Assembly (NCBI GenBank): GCA_963836665.1
Contig: CAWIKL010000001.1
Location: 186,001 to 250,000 of the forward strand
Length of the DNA: 64,000 bases
From: JAICSD01 sp963836665
GTDB taxonomy: Bacteria; Acidobacteriota; Vicinamibacteria; Vicinamibacterales; 2-12-FULL-66-21
Reading direction: 5' to 3'
Part shown: positions 43,587 to 52,692 of the stretch, one piece after another
Position numbering within the stretch: position 1 is the stretch's first letter
Layout of the letters: every line of letters starts with the position of its first letter
The notes under the pieces: generated by a model
Database searches by the model: none
What the model was told of the DNA's origin: nothing
What the model saw: the letters and a program-made list of their open reading frames with translations, nothing else
Translations under genes and position numbers: made by a program

Positions 43587-44909
43587 CTATACGGCTTCTC
43601 CCTTGAGACTGTTCGGGTTCGCACCCGTGATCCGAACCTGCACGGTCCGGCCGACCCAACTCGGATCGCCCGGGAAGTTTACGACTGTATTGCCTGACGT
43701 CCGCCCCGAGAGCTCCCAGTCGCGACGGCGGCTGGTTGCGTCGACGAGTACCGGTTCGACGCGACCGATTGCCGCTTCGAACAGGTCTCCCTGGATTCGC
43801 TTCTGCAACGCCTGCAAGGCGACGATGCGGCGTGTCTTTTCCTCGTCGGGTACGTCATCGGGCATGCGCTTCAGGGCTAGCGTGTTCGGGCGCGGCGAAT
43901 ACTTGAAGGAGAACATGCTGTGGTAGCGCGCCGCCTCCGTCAGCGACAGCGTCTGCGCGAAATCGTCGTCGGTCTCCCCCGGGAAGCCGACGATCATGTC
44001 GGTCGATAGCGCCAGGTGCGGGATGGTGTCGCGCAGGCGCGCGACGAGATCGAGATAATCCTCGCGCGTGTGGCGTCGGCGCATCGCAGCCAGCACGCGG
44101 GTCGAACCGCTCTGCACCGGCAGGTGCAGGTGCCGGCAGATCTTCGGCAGGTCGCGCATCGCCTCCATCAAGCGCGTCGTCACGTGACGCGGATGCGGGC
44201 TGGCGAAACGGATCCGCTCGATTCCCTCAACGTCGCTTACCCGCGACAGCAATTCGGCGAAGTCACACGGCTCGTCGGGCGCCTGATAGTGATTGACGAT
44301 CTGGCCGAGAAGCTGGACTTCCCTAGCTCCTGTATCCGCCGCCTGCCGGACCTCCGCGACGACATCGCGCAGCGGCCGCATGCGCTCGTTGCCGCGCGTG
44401 TACGGGACAACGCAGAAGGCGCAGAACTCGTTGCAGCCCTCGATGATGGTCACGTAGGCCTTGTGCGGCTCGCTCCGCCGGGCGATGCCCAGCGGAAAGC
44501 TGACATCGTCGTGCGGACTCAGGTCGACGCGGGGAGCGATATGCGATGTGTGATGGGCTTGCTGGACCAGCATTGGCAGACGCTTGAGGCTCTGGGTGCC
44601 GATGAGGACGTCGATGAATTTGCCGTTCGTCTTCTCGAGAAGGCGCTCTCCCTCCTGCTGTGCCACGCATCCAGCGACAGCCACGATTGGGCGCGATCCC
44701 GTCTCTTCACCGAGGACGCGAATCTCCCCGAGACGGGTATAGAGCTTTTCTTCGGCCTTCTCGCGCACGCTGCAGGTGTTGATCACAATGACGTCGGCAT
44801 CGCGGTCGTCGTTCGTCCGGTCGTATCCCGCTTGTTCGAGCAGGCCGGCCATCCGCTCCGAGTCGTGATGGTTCATCTGGCAGCCGAAGGTCTCGACGAG
44901 GTACTTCAT
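43587..44909 (-). CDS. miaB: tRNA-2-methylthio-N6-dimethylallyladenosine synthase
   Basis: Adds the methylthio group to i6A37 of tRNAs. 440 residues. The N-terminal UPF0004 domain has three cluster cysteines (FGCQMN, NTCSVREKA, VAGCVAQQEG); the radical-SAM motif is CNEFCAFCVVP; a TRAM domain ends the protein. Start ATG 44909 reads MKYLVETFGC. It lies in a row with recN upstream and DUF151 downstream. Confidence 0.95.
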   Translation of the reverse strand: MKYLVETFGCQMNHHDSERMAGLLEQAGYDRTNDDRDADVIVINTCSVREKAEEKLYTRLGEIRVLGEETGSRPIVAVAGCVAQQEGERLLEKTNGKFIDVLIGTQSLKRLPMLVQQAHHTSHIAPRVDLSPHDDVSFPLGIARRSEPHKAYVTIIEGCNEFCAFCVVPYTRGNERMRPLRDVVAEVRQAADTGAREVQLLGQIVNHYQAPDEPCDFAELLSRVSDVEGIERIRFASPHPRHVTTRLMEAMRDLPKICRHLHLPVQSGSTRVLAAMRRRHTREDYLDLVARLRDTIPHLALSTDMIVGFPGETDDDFAQTLSLTEAARYHSMFSFKYSPRPNTLALKRMPDDVPDEEKTRRIVALQALQKRIQGDLFEAAIGRVEPVLVDATSRRRDWELSGRTSGNTVVNFPGDPSWVGRTVQVRITGANPNSLKGEAV

Positions 44910-44943
44910 TGCGTGTATATACTCGGTAGCAGTATAGCGTTCC

Positions 44944-46599
44944 CTATTTTCGCTTTCGCTTTATATTTGCCTTCGCTTCGATCATCTCGCGTGCCCCGGC
45001 GAGGACGGCACTCGATATGTCTGCTCCTCCCATCATGCGCGCGATCTCCGCTTCGCGGCCAGCGCCTTCGACGCGGGTCACCGACGTCGAGGTGCGGCCG
45101 GCCTTGACGACCTTTTCGATGCGGAAGTGGGTTGTCCCGTAGGCCGCAATCTGCGGCAGGTGCGTGATGCAGAGGACCTGGAAGCGATCCGCCAGCAGGC
45201 GCAGCCGGGCCCCGACGACATCGGCGACCGCGCCGCCGATCCCGGCGTCGACCTCGTCGAAGATGAGCGTCTTGCCCGGTGCGTCGGACGTGTTCACGCC
45301 GGCGAGTGTCTTGAGCGCCAGCATGATCCGAGACAGCTCGCCGCCCGACACGATGCGGGCCAGCGGGCGCAGGTCCTCCCCCGGGTTTGGAGAGATGTAG
45401 AACTCGGCCTCGTCCATGCCGCGCTCGCTCCAGCCGTCCTCTCCCCTGTTGTCGGCGAAGCGCACGTCGCAGCGCGTCCTGGCCATCGCGAGCTCGGCCA
45501 GCGCCCTTTCAATGGCGCGGGCAAACGCCGGCGCGGCGGTGCGTCGCTGGTTTGACAGGGCATCAGCGACGCGCCGGTAACCGGCAGCGGCGGCAGCGAT
45601 CCCGGCGTCCAGTTCTGCGGCGCGCTCGGTCGCGTGCTCGATGTCGCAAAGCTCGCGTCGGAGGTCGGCTGCCTTGGCGATGACGTCGGCCAGTCCAGGG
45701 CCATGCTTCTTCTTGAGACGTTCGAGCAGCGCAAGGCGATCCTCGATTTCCTGGAGCCGCGCCGGAGAGGCGTCGATGTCCTGCGAGTACGAGCGCAGGA
45801 AGAAGGCGAGGTCCTCGAGCTGCGATTTCACTGTGTCGCGTCCTTCGAGGTAGGGCGCGAATCTTGTGTCGAGAGACGCGAGCTCGCCGACCTTTTTCCA
45901 CACCAGCCCGAGTGCCGGCAGCGCGGCGGCGTCGCCGTCGTAGAGCGTGTTGTAGGCTTCTGCGCACAGCCGCTGGAGGCGATCGGCGTTCGCCAGGACG
46001 GTGCGCGTCGCGGCGAGCTCGTCGTCTTCCCCCGGCTGCGGCTTCGCCTTGTCGATCTCAGTGAGCTGGAACGCCAAGAACTCGGCGCGCGACGCCTTTT
46101 GCTGTTCGCTGGCGGCGACACGAGCCCGCTCATCGCGAAGCTGCTGCCATGTGAGAAAGGCTGTGGCCACGCCACTGCGCTCGCCGGTCAGCCCGGCGAA
46201 CTCGTCGAGCAGATCGAGGTGCGCGGCGGGATCGAGCAACACCTGATGTTCGTGCTGGCCGTGCAGATCGACGAGCCCGCCGGCGGCATCGCGCAGCGCG
46301 GTGCTAGTGACGAGGACGCCGTCGACGAAGGCGCGGCTGCGTCCCTGCGCTGACACCTCGCGGCGAACGATCACGTCCCGCCCGGCGGCCGTTTCGAAGA
46401 CCGCCTGCACGACGGCGCTGTCTTCGCCGGTGCGCACGAGATCAGCGCTGGCTCGCCCTCCGACGAGCAGCCCGACGGCGCCGACGAGGATGGATTTACC
46501 GGCGCCTGTCTCGCCTGTGAGCACGTTGAGCCCGGGGTCAAACTCCAGCTCGAGACGGTCGATGACGGCCAGGTTGGTGACACTGAGATAGCGAATCAT
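44944..46599 (-). CDS. recN: DNA repair protein RecN
   Basis: SMC-like ATPase acting in double-strand-break repair. 551 residues. The start MIRYLSVTNLAVIDRLELEF and Walker A LTGETGAGKSIL are family-specific; a coiled-coil middle follows, then the signature RIVSGGELSRIMLAL and Walker B TLIFDEVDAGIGG. It is divergent from the tol operon. Confidence 0.95.
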   Translation of the reverse strand: MIRYLSVTNLAVIDRLELEFDPGLNVLTGETGAGKSILVGAVGLLVGGRASADLVRTGEDSAVVQAVFETAAGRDVIVRREVSAQGRSRAFVDGVLVTSTALRDAAGGLVDLHGQHEHQVLLDPAAHLDLLDEFAGLTGERSGVATAFLTWQQLRDERARVAASEQQKASRAEFLAFQLTEIDKAKPQPGEDDELAATRTVLANADRLQRLCAEAYNTLYDGDAAALPALGLVWKKVGELASLDTRFAPYLEGRDTVKSQLEDLAFFLRSYSQDIDASPARLQEIEDRLALLERLKKKHGPGLADVIAKAADLRRELCDIEHATERAAELDAGIAAAAAGYRRVADALSNQRRTAAPAFARAIERALAELAMARTRCDVRFADNRGEDGWSERGMDEAEFYISPNPGEDLRPLARIVSGGELSRIMLALKTLAGVNTSDAPGKTLIFDEVDAGIGGAVADVVGARLRLLADRFQVLCITHLPQIAAYGTTHFRIEKVVKAGRTSTSVTRVEGAGREAEIARMMGGADISSAVLAGAREMIEAKANIKRKRK

Positions 46600-46634
46600 T
46601 TCTGTCCGCGCGGAAGTTCCATGATATCAAACGG

Positions 46635-46663
46635 TTGACGCGCTTTTTTACCCGTGTTACTCT
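46635..46663 (+). promoter_or_regulatory. Candidate sigma-70 promoter of the tol-pal operon
   Basis: TTGACG at 46635-46640, a 17-base spacer, and TACTCT at 46658-46663. The position, between divergent recN and tolQ, is right; the second hexamer is a weak match. Confidence 0.4.
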
Positions 46664-46736
46664 CGGCGGCGTCTGCGCTGTCCCAGCGGCGCACTGGTGT
46701 GGCCCCGGCTTTGCGAGGCCCGGGCGGAGGATTCGT

Positions 46737-47498
46737 TTGCTCACGTTTGGCTACGTCGCCTTTGCGCTTCAGGCGCAGGGGCAGCCGGGCTCTGGGACCG
46801 GCGGAGTCGATTTCGTTCACCTCATCGCCGACGCCGATTGGCTGGCGAAGAGCGTCCTGCTCATCCTGCTGCTCTTCTCCGCGGTGTCGTGGGCGATTGT
46901 CTTCGCCAAGACGCTGCAATTCAATCGTGCCGAGCGTCAGACTGCGACATTCCTGCAGGTGTTCCGCAAGAGCACGAAATTTTCCGAGGTGCAGTCGATC
47001 TGCCCGAGCGTGCCGGCGAGTCCGCTGGTCGGCATCTTTCAGGCCGGCTACGCGGAGCTCAATCTTCAGCTGCGCCGCGACGCGCCGCGTGAAGGCGAAG
47101 GCAGACCGATGGCGGCCGCGCCGCGTCCAACCTTGAAGAGCCTCGAGAGCGTCGATCGGGCATTGCTACGCGCGACGACGGTCGAGGTCGCGAAACTGGA
47201 GAAGCGCGTGCCGTTCCTGGCGACGACGGCGAGCATCACGCCGTTCATCGGCCTGTTCGGCACCGTCATCGGCATCATGGTGGCGTTCTCGCGCATCGGT
47301 GCGGAAGGATCGACGAGCCTGGCGGTGGTGGCGCCTGGGATCGCGTCAGCGCTGATTGCGACGGCCGCCGGCCTGTTCGCGGCCGTACCGGCGGTCTACT
47401 TCTACAACGGGTTCACCGGACGGGTGAAGGACTTCGCAGCGCAGATGGACGACTTCGCACTGGAGTTCTTGAACATCTCGGAGAGGAACTTCACGTGA
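46737..47498 (+). CDS. tolQ: TolQ/ExbB-family proton channel protein
   Basis: 253 residues with three membrane helices (about 34-54, 150-170, 195-215). The conserved VAKLEKRVPFLATTASITPFIGLFGTVIGIM segment region (positions within 47185-47280) marks the MotA/TolQ/ExbB domain. TTG 46737 has GGAGG six bases upstream; an ATG-like start further up at 46635 would lie on the promoter. It energises TolA across the periplasm; the operon order tolQ-tolR-tolA-tolB-pal-cpoB fits TolQ over ExbB. Confidence 0.9.
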   Translation: MLTFGYVAFALQAQGQPGSGTGGVDFVHLIADADWLAKSVLLILLLFSAVSWAIVFAKTLQFNRAERQTATFLQVFRKSTKFSEVQSICPSVPASPLVGIFQAGYAELNLQLRRDAPREGEGRPMAAAPRPTLKSLESVDRALLRATTVEVAKLEKRVPFLATTASITPFIGLFGTVIGIMVAFSRIGAEGSTSLAVVAPGIASALIATAAGLFAAVPAVYFYNGFTGRVKDFAAQMDDFALEFLNISERNFT

Positions 47499-47564
47499 TC
47501 GCGCGCCTGAAGGTCTGTCCGACGAGGAGGCGTTGGCCGGGTCCCCGGACCCGGCGGAGTTGAA

Positions 47565-48044
47565 ATGCCGAAGGTTCAGCCACTGCCCAACGCGCCGTCA
47601 GCCGGCCGCGGCCACCGAGGACGCAACGTTCGCGTCTCGACCGCGCTCGCCGAAATCAACGTCGTCCCGCTGGTCGACGTGATGCTGGTACTGCTGATCA
47701 TTTTCATGGTGGCGGCGCCGATGATGACGCAGGGCATGCAAGTCAATCTGCCGCAGGCGAAGAAGGCGGCCAACCCCACGGTGCAGAAACCGCTCTACGT
47801 CACCATCCCATCCGACTTCGGCCGCAACAACAAGGTCCAGATCGGCGACGACGCGGCGTTCAACGCCGACGTCCTCGCGGAGCGCATGCGCCAGGCGCTG
47901 ATGACCCGTGACGAGAAGTCGGTCTTCATCCGCTCCGATCAGGGCGTGACGATGCAGCAGTTCATGACCGTGATCGACAGGCTGAAAGAGGCAGGCGTGG
48001 ACAAGGTGGCCATCGCGACTCGGCCCGCAGGGAGCGGCCGGTAG
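47565..48044 (+). CDS. tolR: TolR/ExbD-family protein
   Basis: 159 residues, one membrane helix near 35-55. The motif INVVPLVDVMLVLLIIFMV contains the Asp needed for proton flow. The periplasmic domain ends with DKVAIAT, typical for ExbD/TolR. The 66-base gap after tolQ contains no other gene. It forms the stator with TolQ. Confidence 0.93.
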   Translation: MPKVQPLPNAPSAGRGHRGRNVRVSTALAEINVVPLVDVMLVLLIIFMVAAPMMTQGMQVNLPQAKKAANPTVQKPLYVTIPSDFGRNNKVQIGDDAAFNADVLAERMRQALMTRDEKSVFIRSDQGVTMQQFMTVIDRLKEAGVDKVAIATRPAGSGR

Positions 48045-48064
48045 GTCCCGCATCGAGGCGGGAG

Positions 48065-48856
48065 ATGTTCATGGACGCCGTCACCGAAGTCCTGATCGAT
48101 CGCGCGCATCAGGCGGATCGCCTGACGCAGATGGTCGTCGTGTCCCTGTTGGCCCATGCGGTATTGCTGAGCGCGGTGACGCTCTCGGGACGGCTGTGGC
48201 CGAAGACGGTGGACGTCGATCCGGCGCACATGATGACGATCTCGCTGGCCGGCGGCAGCGACGTGATTCAGGGGCGCAATCCGATCTCGAACAAGCAGAT
48301 CCAGCAAGCGGTGCCGGACACGGTCAAGCCGAAGAACGATGCGCCGCCGGCGCTGGCCAAGCCCGAGATGGTCGAGCCGACGCCGACCAAGCGTCCCGAG
48401 CCGAAGCCGATTGCCAAACCGGAGCCGCCCAAGACGCAGCCGCTGCTGCACGGCCGCACGCCCACAGAGGGCACGGAAGTGCGCAAAGGTACGGCGCGGG
48501 TTGAGACCGGGCAGACGGCGGCGATTCCGTTCGGCGGGCTCGCGACTGGCGGGGGTCCGGTCGGCGGCGCGCGCACCGATTTCGCCGACTTCTGCTGCCC
48601 AGAGTACCTGCAGACGATGCAGCGCCTGGTCGTCGCGAACTGGCAGCAGCACCAGGGACAGGTCGGCCTCAGCCGGATGAAGTTCACGATCCAGCGCGAC
48701 GGCACGATCACCGACATCGGCGTCGAGCAGAGCGCGGGGCCGTTCCTCGATCTGGTCTCGCAGCGCGCGCTCGAGCAAACGCGCCGCCTGCCGCCGTTGC
48801 CCGCCGCCTTCACCAACCCGCGGCTGACGGTCCACTTGGAATTCCAGTACAAATGA
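48065..48856 (+). CDS. tolA: TolA/TonB-like protein
   Basis: 263 residues: one membrane helix (about 22-42), a Pro/Lys/Glu-rich linker (KPEMVEPTPTKRPEPKPI) and a TonB-type C-terminal domain (VVANWQQHQGQVGLSRMKF, then RLPPLPAAFTNPRLTVHLEF). It is shorter than enterobacterial TolA and lacks the long helical domain, so it may also serve the TonB-dependent receptor. It overlaps tolB by four bases. Confidence 0.83.
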   Translation: MFMDAVTEVLIDRAHQADRLTQMVVVSLLAHAVLLSAVTLSGRLWPKTVDVDPAHMMTISLAGGSDVIQGRNPISNKQIQQAVPDTVKPKNDAPPALAKPEMVEPTPTKRPEPKPIAKPEPPKTQPLLHGRTPTEGTEVRKGTARVETGQTAAIPFGGLATGGGPVGGARTDFADFCCPEYLQTMQRLVVANWQQHQGQVGLSRMKFTIQRDGTITDIGVEQSAGPFLDLVSQRALEQTRRLPPLPAAFTNPRLTVHLEFQYK

Positions 48857-50238
48857 TGAAGCAGACACTTTTTGCGTTCGTGGCCGTCGCGACGGTAGCG
48901 GCCCTGCACGGCCAGGGGCAACAGCCGCCGCCGGCCACTCCTCCGCAGTCGCAGCAGCCGACCGATGTCGTGGTCGTCGTCTCGGGGACGGGTGGTCCGC
49001 CGAAGCTGGCGATCGCGCCATTCGTCGCGCTCGCACAAGACGCCGAGACCGTCGCTGCCGCCAAGACGATCGGCGACGTGCTCTACGACGACATCGACTA
49101 CGAGCGCGAGTACTACATGATTAAGAAGGACGTGCTGGCTACGGCCGGGCGTCCGGCGGCGCCCGACAACGTCGACCTGACGCCATGGAAGGAAGTGAAC
49201 GCCGACGGCCTCATCGTCGGAAGCGTCCGCAAGGACGGCAACAACATCGTCGTTCAGGTGAAGCTGATCCAGGTGTCGTCAGGCAAGATGGCGTTCGGCA
49301 AGGAATACAGCGGCCCGGTCGCCAATCCGCGCCGTTACGCTCACACGATTTCCGACGAGATCCACAAGTCGCAGATTGGACTCGACGGCGTGGCGCGGAC
49401 GCGCCTCACCTTCTCGTCCGACCGCGACAAGGAGCGCGCCAAGTCGGGGGTGGCCAACCGCGACGTGCAGGAAATCTACATCGCCGACTATGACGGCGCC
49501 AACCCACGCCGCGTGACCAATACGACGACGCTGAACATCACGCCGGTGTGGTCGCCGGACAATCAGGCGATCGCCTACACCAGCTACCGTCCGTCAGGGC
49601 AGTTCGGCACGTTCCAGGACATCATCGTGTCCTACATCCAGACCGGCGAGCGCGCCACGCCCGCCAACGGCAATCCGCAGCGCCAGAACTATCTGCCCAT
49701 CTATTCGCCGGATGGTTCACGAATCCTGTTCACGTCGAACCGCGACGGCAATCCGGAAATCTACGTCATGAACCGCGACGGGACCAACATGCGGCGCCTG
49801 ACCAGCAACCCGGCGATCGACGTGACGCCGACGTGGTCGCCGAGCGGCAACCAGATCGCATGGGTCTCGGATCGCACCGGCCAGCCGCACATCTACGTGA
49901 TGAACGCCGACGGCACCGGGCAGCGGCAGCTGATCAACGAATACTGCGACCGACCGACGTGGTCGTCGGGGCAGTTCAACGAGATCGCCTACTCCGCGCG
50001 CACCGGACCGGGCTACGATATCAAGCTGTACAGCTTTACCAAGGGGGGCGAGGTCACGAAGCTGACCGACGGGATAGGCAGCAACGAAAGCCCGGCGTTC
50101 TCGCCCAATGGGCGGCACATTGCCTTCACGTCGACGCGCAGCGGCAAGACAGAGGTCTGGACCATCGACCGCGACGGCAACAACCTGCGGCAGATTACCC
50201 GCGAGGGGAACAACAAGTTTCCGAACTGGAGCCGATAG
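48853..50238 (+). CDS. tolB: Tol-Pal system protein TolB
   Basis: 461 residues, exported. The N-terminal domain (about 45-175) ends before a six-bladed beta-propeller with repeated WSPDNQAIAYTSYR, YSPDGSRILFTSNRDGNPEI and WSPSGNQIAWVSDRTGQPHI. It binds Pal and TolA during outer-membrane constriction. The ATG overlaps the tolA stop (ATGATGA). Confidence 0.95.
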   Translation: MMKQTLFAFVAVATVAALHGQGQQPPPATPPQSQQPTDVVVVVSGTGGPPKLAIAPFVALAQDAETVAAAKTIGDVLYDDIDYEREYYMIKKDVLATAGRPAAPDNVDLTPWKEVNADGLIVGSVRKDGNNIVVQVKLIQVSSGKMAFGKEYSGPVANPRRYAHTISDEIHKSQIGLDGVARTRLTFSSDRDKERAKSGVANRDVQEIYIADYDGANPRRVTNTTTLNITPVWSPDNQAIAYTSYRPSGQFGTFQDIIVSYIQTGERATPANGNPQRQNYLPIYSPDGSRILFTSNRDGNPEIYVMNRDGTNMRRLTSNPAIDVTPTWSPSGNQIAWVSDRTGQPHIYVMNADGTGQRQLINEYCDRPTWSSGQFNEIAYSARTGPGYDIKLYSFTKGGEVTKLTDGIGSNESPAFSPNGRHIAFTSTRSGKTEVWTIDRDGNNLRQITREGNNKFPNWSR

Positions 50239-50244
50239 AGACCG

Positions 50245-50823
50245 ATGACAAACAAGCGATACGCCGCCGCCGTCCTGGCGCTGCTCGTGTTTGCCGGCGC
50301 GTGCCACAAGAACAAGCCGCCGGTCGCGCGCCCGCTGCCTCCCTCCACGCCATCGACGACCGCGTCGCAGCCGCCGGCGCAGCCCGAGCCGCCGCGGCCG
50401 ACGGCGGATACGACGCCGATTCCGAGGGAGCCGGCGATCAGCGAGGATCCCATCGCCGCGGCCGATCTCGACACGATCAACAAGAACTCGCCGTTCCAGC
50501 CGGTCTTCTACGCGCTCGACAGTTATGAGGTCGACGCCGCCGCGCAGCAGGCGCTCAACAACAACGCCGCGCTGCTGAAGAAGTATCCCAACTGGGTCAT
50601 CACCATCGAAGGGCACTGCGACGAGCGCGGCACGGCCGAATATAACCTTGCGCTCGCCGAAAAGCGGGCGCTGTCGTCGAAGACCTACCTCGTCTCGCTT
50701 GGCATTCCTGCCGATCGGTTGCGCACGGTCAGCTACGGCAAGGAGTTCCCCTTCGATCCGGGGCACGACGAGAACGCCTGGTCGAAGAACCGTCGTGCCC
50801 ACTTCGTCGTGACGAGCAAATAG
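50245..50823 (+). CDS. pal: Peptidoglycan-associated lipoprotein Pal
   Basis: 192 residues. Lipobox LLVFAGAC, then a Pro-rich linker and an OmpA-like domain with the peptidoglycan-binding motif TIEGHCDERGTAEYNLAL. It tethers the outer membrane to the wall and is released by TolB. Follows tolB by 6 bases. Confidence 0.95.
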   Translation: MTNKRYAAAVLALLVFAGACHKNKPPVARPLPPSTPSTTASQPPAQPEPPRPTADTTPIPREPAISEDPIAAADLDTINKNSPFQPVFYALDSYEVDAAAQQALNNNAALLKKYPNWVITIEGHCDERGTAEYNLALAEKRALSSKTYLVSLGIPADRLRTVSYGKEFPFDPGHDENAWSKNRRAHFVVTSK

Positions 50824-50825
50824 CC

Positions 50826-51674
50826 ATGAAGAAGACGAGCGTCACGTTGTTGACCGGTCTGCTGGTCCTGGCCTCGACTCCGGCGGGGGCCGGCCCGAGC
50901 AAGGAATACTTGCAGCTGATGGCCGAGGTGCGGATGCTCGAGGAGCAGAACCAGCAGCTGCAGCAGTTGTTCGGATCTCTCCAGGACGCGCTGAAAGCGG
51001 TCACCGCGAAGCTGGACGACCAGTCTGCCGCCAATCGCAAGGCGATGGCCGATCAGACGCTCGCTGTCAACAACATCGGCGAGACGGTGCGTGTTCTGCG
51101 CGAGAAGGCGGACGACACCAACGTCCGACTCTCGACGGTCGGGACCGAAATCCAGGCTCTGCGCCAAGTGCTCGCGTCACAGCCCCAGACGCAGAGCGCC
51201 GTCCCGGCGCAGCCGTCGCCGGCCGGCGCCGACAGCGCCGCGCCCGGTACGGCGGCCGCGCCCGTCGCTCCTTCGCAAGTGCCGGTCGGCGTCTCGCCGC
51301 AACGGATGTTCGACTCCGCCTACAGCGACTTCACATCCGGCCGCTACGATTCGGCGATCGCCGGCTTCGAGCTGTTCATCAAGACCTTTCCGCAGCTCCC
51401 AAACGCGGCGGACGCGCAGTTCAACATCGGCGCGTCGTACTACAACCAGGACAAGTGGGGCCAGGCGCGCGACGCGTTCCTGCTCGTGCCGCAGAACTAC
51501 CCGCAGGCGACCGACGCCAACGCCTCGGCCTACTTCAAGTTGGGCAGCACCTACGAGCAGCTGAAACAGCCGGATCTGGCAAAGAAGGCCTACGAGGCTG
51601 TCGTCCAGAAGTATCCGACCAGCTTCCAGGCGACGCAGGCCTCGAATGCGTTGCAGAGACTGAACAGGAAATAG
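50826..51674 (+). CDS. cpoB: CpoB/YbgF, cell-division coordinator
   Basis: 282 residues: a signal peptide (ends near PAGAG), an N-terminal coiled coil (about 25-100) that trimerises, an Ala/Pro linker and a C-terminal TPR domain (DSAYSDFTSGRYDSAIAGFE, then AYFKLGSTYEQLKQPDLAKKA). It links Tol-Pal to peptidoglycan synthesis. Last gene of the tol operon. Confidence 0.93.
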   Translation: MKKTSVTLLTGLLVLASTPAGAGPSKEYLQLMAEVRMLEEQNQQLQQLFGSLQDALKAVTAKLDDQSAANRKAMADQTLAVNNIGETVRVLREKADDTNVRLSTVGTEIQALRQVLASQPQTQSAVPAQPSPAGADSAAPGTAAAPVAPSQVPVGVSPQRMFDSAYSDFTSGRYDSAIAGFELFIKTFPQLPNAADAQFNIGASYYNQDKWGQARDAFLLVPQNYPQATDANASAYFKLGSTYEQLKQPDLAKKAYEAVVQKYPTSFQATQASNALQRLNRK

Positions 51675-51677
51675 CAT

Positions 51678-51722
51678 CCAACACCCAACCCCCAAGTGAT
51701 TGACTTGGGAGTTGGGTATTGG
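51678..51722. terminator. Long hairpin between convergent cpoB and ssb
   Basis: A 20-base stem (51678-51697 with 51703-51722; 18 of 20 pairs) and a 5-base loop. The two mismatches become G-U pairs if read on the minus strand. It lies exactly between two converging genes, so a bidirectional terminator is likely; no strong T-run. Confidence 0.6.
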
Positions 51723-51734
51723 ACATTGACGACG

Positions 51735-52199
51735 TCAGAACGGAATGTCGTCGTCGGTGAGATCGGTAATCGGCTCACCCATCGGCTCGTGATCGCTGCC
51801 GCCTGACGGGGCGCTGGTGCGTTGCGGCTGGCGGGCAGCGCCGGCCATGGCCCCTCCCCCGCCGCCACCGCCACCGAGCAGCGTAATGCGGTCGGCGCGG
51901 ATCTCTGTCGTGTACTTGTCGTTGCCATCCTTGTCCTGCCACTTGCGGGTCTGCAGCCGTCCCTCGATGTAGATCTGCTTGCCCTTGGTCAGGTACTCCG
52001 ACAGCGATTCGGCGGACTTGCCCCACAGCACGACGCGGTGCCATTCCGTCTTTTCCTGCTTCTGGCCCGACGCCTTGTCGTTCCAGACCTCCGTGGTGGC
52101 GAGGTTCAAGGTTGCGACCGGCGCGCCACCCGGGGTGTAGCGCAGCTCCGCATCGCGCCCGAGATTGCCGACCAGGATCACCTTGTTGACGCTTCCCAT
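51735..52199 (-). CDS. ssb: Single-stranded DNA-binding protein
   Basis: 154 residues. The OB fold begins GSVNKVILVGNLGRDAELRY and includes YLTKGKQIYIEGRLQTRKW; a Gly-rich linker follows, and the acidic tip DDDIPF that recruits partner proteins is intact. Monocistronic by appearance. Confidence 0.97.
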   Translation of the reverse strand: MGSVNKVILVGNLGRDAELRYTPGGAPVATLNLATTEVWNDKASGQKQEKTEWHRVVLWGKSAESLSEYLTKGKQIYIEGRLQTRKWQDKDGNDKYTTEIRADRITLLGGGGGGGGAMAGAARQPQRTSAPSGGSDHEPMGEPITDLTDDDIPF

Positions 52200-52271
52200 G
52201 CTGTGTCCTCTCTGCCTCTATAGTTCATAGCCGCGCTGTGATTGTCTGCGGCGAACCTCCGCCGCCCGCGG

Positions 52272-52640
52272 CTATGTTTCGCGCCCGTAGCGGTCTTCCA
52301 ACCGCACGACGTCATGCAGCTCCGGGGTGGAAACCTCGAAGATATCGCAGTCGGTAATCGCCGTCATCCGGTGCACGGTGCGTGGTGTGACGTGTACCGA
52401 CTCACCGGGCTTCATCTCGCGCTTGGTGAGCGGCCCGCCGGCCGTGCCCTCGTGGCCGTCTGCGACCTCGAAGAGCATGCGGCCCGTCCACAGGAAGATC
52501 GTTTCATCTTTCTGGTTGTGGTACTGCAGGCTGAGCGCATGACCGGCGTTCACGTGTATCAACTTGCCGACGTATCGGTCTGTTTTCGCCCAGTGCAGCT
52601 CGTAGCCCCAAGGCTTTTCCACCTTCGTCACTTCGTTCAC
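52272..52640 (-). CDS. Single-domain cupin, mannose-6-phosphate isomerase type II-like
   Basis: 122 residues. EKPWGYELHWAKTDRYVGK, LSLQYHNQKDETIFLWTGR and KPGESVHVTPRTVHRM match the cupin domain found at the C-terminus of bifunctional mannose-1-phosphate guanylyltransferase/isomerases, here as a free-standing protein. A role in GDP-mannose or related nucleotide sugars is possible, but the substrate is unknown. Between ssb and ptsI on the same strand. Confidence 0.82.
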   Translation of the reverse strand: MNEVTKVEKPWGYELHWAKTDRYVGKLIHVNAGHALSLQYHNQKDETIFLWTGRMLFEVADGHEGTAGGPLTKREMKPGESVHVTPRTVHRMTAITDCDIFEVSTPELHDVVRLEDRYGRET

Positions 52641-52692
52641 TCTCGCTCCTTCGTGTGACAGGACAGGTCATTCTAATCCGAGGGGCGTCACG